From the NCBI GenBank assembly GCA_012510305.1, contig JAAZIE010000271.1, forward strand, positions 1 to 9,649: DNA of 9,649 bases. Reading direction: 5' to 3'. Of the stretch, positions 7,105 through 9,649 are shown in pieces. The notes under the pieces are model-generated. The model had not been told where the DNA came from, ran no database searches, and saw nothing but the letters and a program-made list of their open reading frames with translations. Source of the DNA: Bacillota bacterium. GTDB taxonomy: Bacteria; Bacillota; Dethiobacteria; DTU022. The position numbers and the translations under genes were made by a program. The first letter of the stretch is position 1; each line of letters starts with the position of its first letter.

Positions 7105-7809
7105 CTATATTTCAAGTGCAGCTGCTTTTTGCGGGCTAATCTTGATCCCGGGACCCATCGTGGAGCTGACGGTAATGGACTTGATATACTGCCCTTTAGC
7201 CGCCGGCGGCCTGGCCTTGATCAAAGCATCAAGGATGGTATAAAAATTTTGCCGCAACTGCTCCGGGGCAAAAGATGTTTTGCCGATAGGCAGATGAATG
7301 TTTCCCGCCTTCTCGGTACGGTACTCCACCTTCCCCGCCTTGATCTCTTCAATCGTTTTTTGCAGATCAAAGGTGATCGTGCCGCTCTTGGGGTTGGGCA
7401 TGAGCCCGCGCGGGCCCAAGATCCGTCCCAGCTTGCCCACCGTACCCATCATATCGGGGGTGGCCACGGCGATATCAAAATCCAGCCAACCGCCCTGAAT
7501 TTTCTCAGCCAGCTCTTCGGCGCCGACGACATCGGCTCCCGCCGACTGGGCCTCCTTCGCTTTCTCGCCCTTGGCAAAAACAAGCACGCGCACACTTTTA
7601 CCGGTACCGTGCGGCAAAACTTCCGCCCCGCGGACCTGCTGGTCGGCGTGCTTGGGGTTTACACCAAGCCTGACCGCAAGCTCCACGGTCTCGTCAAAAG
7701 CGGCCGTGCCGGTTTTTTTGACCAGCTCCAGCGCTTCTTCCGGCGAATAGAGCTCTTCGCGGTTAATTTGCTGCCTTGCTTCACGATACTTTTTACCATG
7801 CCTGGACAT
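7105..7809 (-). CDS. rplA: 50S ribosomal protein L1
   Basis: L1 forms the mobile L1 stalk beside the E site and helps release deacylated tRNA. In many bacteria it also represses translation of its own rplK-rplA mRNA. The product is 234 residues, the normal family length. The family signature lies at about residues 118-144 (TPDMMGTVGKLGRILGPRGL, then MPNPKSGT). The N-terminus MSRHGKKYREARQQ and the C-terminal region with KGQYIKSITVSSTMGPG are also typical. The ATG at 7809 is chosen because a very strong AGGAGG lies 9 nt upstream; a longer frame from TTG at 7857 adds 16 residues not expected in L1. It lies 78 nt after rplK. I see no clear L1 operator copy in the short upstream gaps. Confidence 0.98.
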   Translation of the reverse strand: MSRHGKKYREARQQINREELYSPEEALELVKKTGTAAFDETVELAVRLGVNPKHADQQVRGAEVLPHGTGKSVRVLVFAKGEKAKEAQSAGADVVGAEELAEKIQGGWLDFDIAVATPDMMGTVGKLGRILGPRGLMPNPKSGTITFDLQKTIEEIKAGKVEYRTEKAGNIHLPIGKTSFAPEQLRQNFYTILDALIKARPPAAKGQYIKSITVSSTMGPGIKISPQKAAALEI

Positions 7810-7887
7810 TCCCTGGTGCCTCCTCGCGGTTTTAACGGGCTTGACGCCCTCCCACAAATTTATTCGATCAAGCTATCTTCCCATGGA

Positions 7888-8319
7888 TTATGGTGAAACG
7901 ATGATCCCCATGCTGCGGGCGGTCCCTTCGATAATCCGGGCGGCCGCCTCGAGATCGTCGGTGTTCAAGTCCTCCATCTTGGACTTGGCGATCTCCAACA
8001 CTTTTGCGCGCGGCACCGTGCCCACCTTGGACCGGTTCGGTTCACCGGAAGCCTTTTCCAGGCCCGCCGCTTTCTTGAGCAGTACCGAGGCCGGCGGCGT
8101 TTTGGTGATAAAGCTGAAGGAGCGATCTTCGTATACCGCAATCTCCACCGGAATAATCAGCCCGGCATCTGCAGCCGTCCTCTCGTTGAACTCTTTGCAA
8201 AAGGCCATGATATTCACTGCATGCTGCCCCAAAGCCGGGCCCACCGGGGGAGCCGGAGTAGCCTTTCCCGCCGGTATTTGCAGCTTGATCATGCCGATAA
8301 CTTTTTTCTTTCTGGCCAT
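7888..8319 (-). CDS. rplK: 50S ribosomal protein L11
   Basis: L11 binds the GTPase-associated region of 23S rRNA at the base of the L7/L12 stalk. It is also needed for RelA-type ribosome sensing and for thiostrepton action. The product is 143 residues, close to the usual 141. The N-terminal domain carries the proline-rich PAPPVGPALGQ (residues 22-32), the loop contacted by thiostrepton, unchanged here. The C-terminal RNA-binding domain (about 75-143) includes KTPPASVLLKKAAGL, KVGTVPRAKVLEIA and the ending ARIIEGTARSMGI. The ATG at 8319 follows GGGGGGT by 8 nt. It lies 36 nt after nusG; that gap contains a weak 5-bp hairpin (ACAAG/CTTGT) but no terminator, so co-transcription with nusG is likely. 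Confidence 0.98.
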   Translation of the reverse strand: MARKKKVIGMIKLQIPAGKATPAPPVGPALGQHAVNIMAFCKEFNERTAADAGLIIPVEIAVYEDRSFSFITKTPPASVLLKKAAGLEKASGEPNRSKVGTVPRAKVLEIAKSKMEDLNTDDLEAAARIIEGTARSMGIIVSP

Positions 8320-8355
8320 ACATACTACCCCCCTGCGAACAAGCGCCGCCTTGTA

Positions 8356-8919
8356 CTAATATTTTTCCACTTGGTGAAATCCCAACTCCACCGGCGTTTC
8401 CCGACCGAACATGGAAACAAGAACCTTTGCCGTCCCTTTCTCCTGGTTGATCTCTTCAACCGTGCCCTCAAAATTTTTGAAGGGCCCGCTGATTACGCGC
8501 ACCACCTGTCCCACCTGGAAATCGATGCGCGGCTTGCCCTCTGCCGCCATCCCCATCTGGCGCATAATCCGGTTGATTTCCTTTTCTGTCAAAGAAACCG
8601 GACGGGAACCGGGGCCGACAAATCCGGTCACACCGGGGGTGTTGCGCACCGCCGACCACGAATCGTCGTCCAGGATCATCTCCACCATGATATAGCCGGG
8701 GTAAACCTTTTTCTCCACGGTTTTTTTCTTGCCGCCCTTGCTGGTAATCTCTTTTTCCGTGGGGACGAGGATCCGAAAAATGCGATCCTGCATGTTCATC
8801 GACTCTACCCGGCGGAGCAGGTTTGTCTCCACGCGGTTTTCATAACCGGAATAAGTGTGGATCACATACCATTTCTTTTGAGCTTCGGTTTCCGAATCCG
8901 TTTCTGTTTGTATATCCAT
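8356..8919 (-). CDS. nusG: Transcription elongation/antitermination factor NusG
   Basis: NusG binds the RNA polymerase clamp and controls pausing and termination; its KOW domain contacts Rho or ribosomal protein S10 in studied bacteria. The product is 187 residues from the chosen start. The NGN domain spans about 16-103 (KWYVIHTYSGYENRV, KKVYPGYIMVEM, VRNTPGVTGFVG). The KOW domain is at about 134-187 (FQVGQVVRVISGPFKNFEGT, ending FHQVEKY). The start is uncertain. The ATG at 8919 gives the usual short N-terminus, but the nearest good Shine-Dalgarno (GAGAGGA) is about 20 nt away. TTG at 8925 and GTG at 8979 are in-frame alternatives; the GTG lies 12 nt after secE and would add 20 residues. Operon neighbours secE and rplK are the standard ones. 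Confidence 0.96.
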   Translation of the reverse strand: MDIQTETDSETEAQKKWYVIHTYSGYENRVETNLLRRVESMNMQDRIFRILVPTEKEITSKGGKKKTVEKKVYPGYIMVEMILDDDSWSAVRNTPGVTGFVGPGSRPVSLTEKEINRIMRQMGMAAEGKPRIDFQVGQVVRVISGPFKNFEGTVEEINQEKGTAKVLVSMFGRETPVELGFHQVEKY

Positions 8920-8991
8920 AATCAACGAAGAGCACCGATCCTCTCCACGCCTCACTCCCTCGATCCGCGCGCTCTGCACAGCGCCTGATAT

Positions 8992-9183
8992 TTAACTGAT
9001 CACCAGGCGCAAGAGCGCTAAAAATATGTTGTCCAGTCCCCAGAAAAGGAGCCCGAACACGAGCACAGCACCGAGAACCGCTCCGGTGTATACAATAAAT
9101 TCCCTTCTATTCGGCCACTGCACTCTTTTTAGTTCTGCGCGCACATCGCGCAAATACTGTCCCAACCGCTCTAGATATTTCAT
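8992..9183 (-). CDS. secE: Preprotein translocase subunit SecE
   Basis: Small essential subunit of the SecYEG protein-conducting channel in the cytoplasmic membrane, where it clamps the two halves of SecY. The product is 63 residues, the short single-span form typical of Gram-positive and many other bacteria (E. coli SecE has three spans). An amphipathic N-terminal helix (YLRDVRAELKRVQWP) contains the conserved Trp-Pro at residues 23-24. One membrane segment follows at about residues 30-52 (VYTGAVLGAVLVFGLLFWGL). The ATG at 9183 has AAAGG 4 nt upstream. It lies between rpmG (52 nt) and nusG, its usual position. Confidence 0.97.
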   Translation of the reverse strand: MKYLERLGQYLRDVRAELKRVQWPNRREFIVYTGAVLGAVLVFGLLFWGLDNIFLALLRLVIS

Positions 9184-9235
9184 TTAACCTTTGGCCTTTC
9201 CCCTATTCGATTGCCGGGATCAGGGCCGGACATCG

Positions 9236-9385
9236 CTATTTTGTTTCCTTGTGCAGCGTATGTTTCCGGCACCGCGAGCAATATTTTTTAACCTCCAGCC
9301 GGTCCGGGTTGTTTCTCTTGTTTTTTTGGCTGCTGTAGTTTCTTTCCCGGCATTGTGTACATTCCAAATGTATGGTTACACGCAT
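9236..9385 (-). CDS. rpmG: 50S ribosomal protein L33 (zinc-binding type)
   Basis: L33 is a small 50S protein near the E site. The product is 49 residues: it begins MRVTIHLECTQCRERNYSSQ, includes RNNPDRLEVKKYCSRCRKHT and ends HKETK. Two CxxC pairs (Cys9/Cys12 and Cys36/Cys39) form the zinc ribbon, so this is the zinc-dependent (C+) paralogue. In bacteria with both forms, a zinc-free copy elsewhere replaces it under zinc limitation; whether this genome has one cannot be seen. The ATG at 9385 has GGTGG 7 nt upstream. It is the first gene after the promoter at 9418-9447 and is followed by secE, a very common arrangement. Confidence 0.96.
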   Translation of the reverse strand: MRVTIHLECTQCRERNYSSQKNKRNNPDRLEVKKYCSRCRKHTLHKETK

Positions 9386-9417
9386 TTTATTCCCACCTGT
9401 CTATAGATCCAACTCCA

Positions 9418-9447
9418 AATGTACCACATAATGATTTACCATGTCAA
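9418..9447 (-). promoter_or_regulatory. Promoter for rpmG-secE-nusG-rplK-rplA
   Basis: A perfect -35 box TTGACA (9442-9447) is followed, after 18 nt, by TACATT (9418-9423; 4 of 6 matches). TGG directly before it gives an extended -10. Transcription would start near 9411, about 25 nt before the rpmG start codon. It lies just downstream of the tuf terminator, so it restarts transcription for the next group of genes. Confidence 0.72.
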
Positions 9448-9450
9448 CAG

Positions 9451-9488
9451 AACAATAAAGGGGCGGGAGCGCCACCGCCCCCCGCCCC
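9451..9488 (-). terminator. Intrinsic terminator after tuf
   Basis: Beginning 16 nt past the tuf stop codon, GGGGCGGG (9481-9488) pairs perfectly over 8 bp with CCCGCCCC (9460-9467) around a 13-nt loop. The stem is followed by TTTATTGTT. A competing 6-bp stem, AGCGCC with GGCGCT (9468-9473 and 9489-9494), overlaps it; only the first stem abuts the U-rich tract. Confidence 0.75.
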
Positions 9489-9504
9489 GGCGCTAAACAA
9501 CAAA

Positions 9505-9649
9505 CTATTCCGTCACCGCGGTGACCACTCCGGCGCCGACGGTGCGGCCGCCCTCGCGAATGGCAAAACGCAGCCCCTGTTCGATGGCCACCGGGGTAAT
9601 CAGCTCGATATCCATGTTAATATCATCGCCGGGCATGACCATCTCGACG
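9505..9649 (-). CDS. tuf: Elongation factor Tu, C-terminal end (cut by window edge)
   Basis: EF-Tu delivers aminoacyl-tRNA to the ribosome as a GTP complex. Only the last 47 codons and the TAG stop are inside the window. They read VEMVMPGDDINMDIELITPV, then AIEQGLRFAIREGGRTVGAG and VVTAVTE, the final strand region of domain 3, which contacts tRNA and is nearly invariant. The rest of the gene, including the GTPase domain, lies beyond the right edge. It precedes rpmG-secE-nusG and ends in its own terminator. Confidence 0.97.
   Translation of the reverse strand, partial: VEMVMPGDDINMDIELITPVAIEQGLRFAIREGGRTVGAGVVTAVTE

Noticed and set aside
7810..7857. In-frame extension of rplA from TTG at 7857
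   Set aside because: The added residues run through the AGGAGG ribosome-binding site; L1 proteins normally begin at the MSRHGKKY position.
8339..8354. ACAAG/CTTGT hairpin between nusG and rplK as a terminator or L1 operator
   Set aside because: Only 5 bp with no U-tract, and no sequence I can match to the L1-binding site of 23S rRNA.
7129..8988. Two 255-codon open frames on the plus strand opposite rplA/rplK and rplK/nusG
   Set aside because: They lie entirely antisense to clear ribosomal protein and nusG genes, and their products show no recognisable domain.
1..9649. Mobile elements, CRISPR arrays, tRNA or rRNA genes, or a novel defence or metabolic system
   Set aside because: All coding space is accounted for by the ten housekeeping genes; no repeat arrays, insertion-sequence ends or tRNA-like folds were seen in the short gaps.

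Overview
The window is one uninterrupted block of translation and transcription genes, all on the minus strand. Read in the direction of transcription (high to low coordinates) the order is: end of tuf (EF-Tu), rpmG (L33), secE, nusG, rplK (L11), rplA (L1), rplJ (L10), rplL (L7/L12), rpoB (RNA polymerase beta) and the first 608 codons of rpoC (beta'). Both edge genes, tuf and rpoC, are cut by the window. The gene order, a zinc-type L33 next to secE, the N-terminal sequence of RpoB and RpoC, and strong Shine-Dalgarno sequences point to a Bacillota (Firmicutes), most likely a GC-rich member of the Clostridia. No genus can be named from this sequence alone.

Layout. (1) 9505-9649 is the C-terminal end of tuf, followed by an intrinsic terminator (about 9451-9488). 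(2) A sigma-A-type promoter (9418-9447) starts the rpmG-secE-nusG-rplK-rplA group; these genes are spaced by 36-78 nt with no terminator visible between them. (3) The 227-nt rplA-rplJ gap holds a possible promoter, an L10 leader (a kink-turn mimic of the L10-binding site in 23S rRNA) and a terminator hairpin, which together should control rplJ-rplL. (4) rplL is followed 6 nt later by another GC-rich terminator. (5) The 277-nt rplL-rpoB gap then contains a near-consensus extended -10 promoter and a leader of about 160 nt with two back-to-back hairpins before rpoB. rpoC follows rpoB after 63 nt and starts with TTG. No gene-free stretch exceeds 300 nt.

How the genes work together. L11, L1, L10 and L7/L12 build the two stalks of the 50S subunit, where EF-Tu and the other translational GTPases dock. 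NusG links RNA polymerase (RpoB/RpoC) to pausing, Rho and the leading ribosome. SecE is the small essential subunit of the SecYEG translocon. The visible signals split the cluster into at least three transcription units: rpmG to rplA, rplJL with its own feedback, and rpoBC from a separate promoter.

No previously undescribed system is evident; this is a housekeeping locus. The parts most worth a second look are the structured rpoB leader, the clean separation of rpoBC from rplJL, and the unusually long acidic tail of RpoB.
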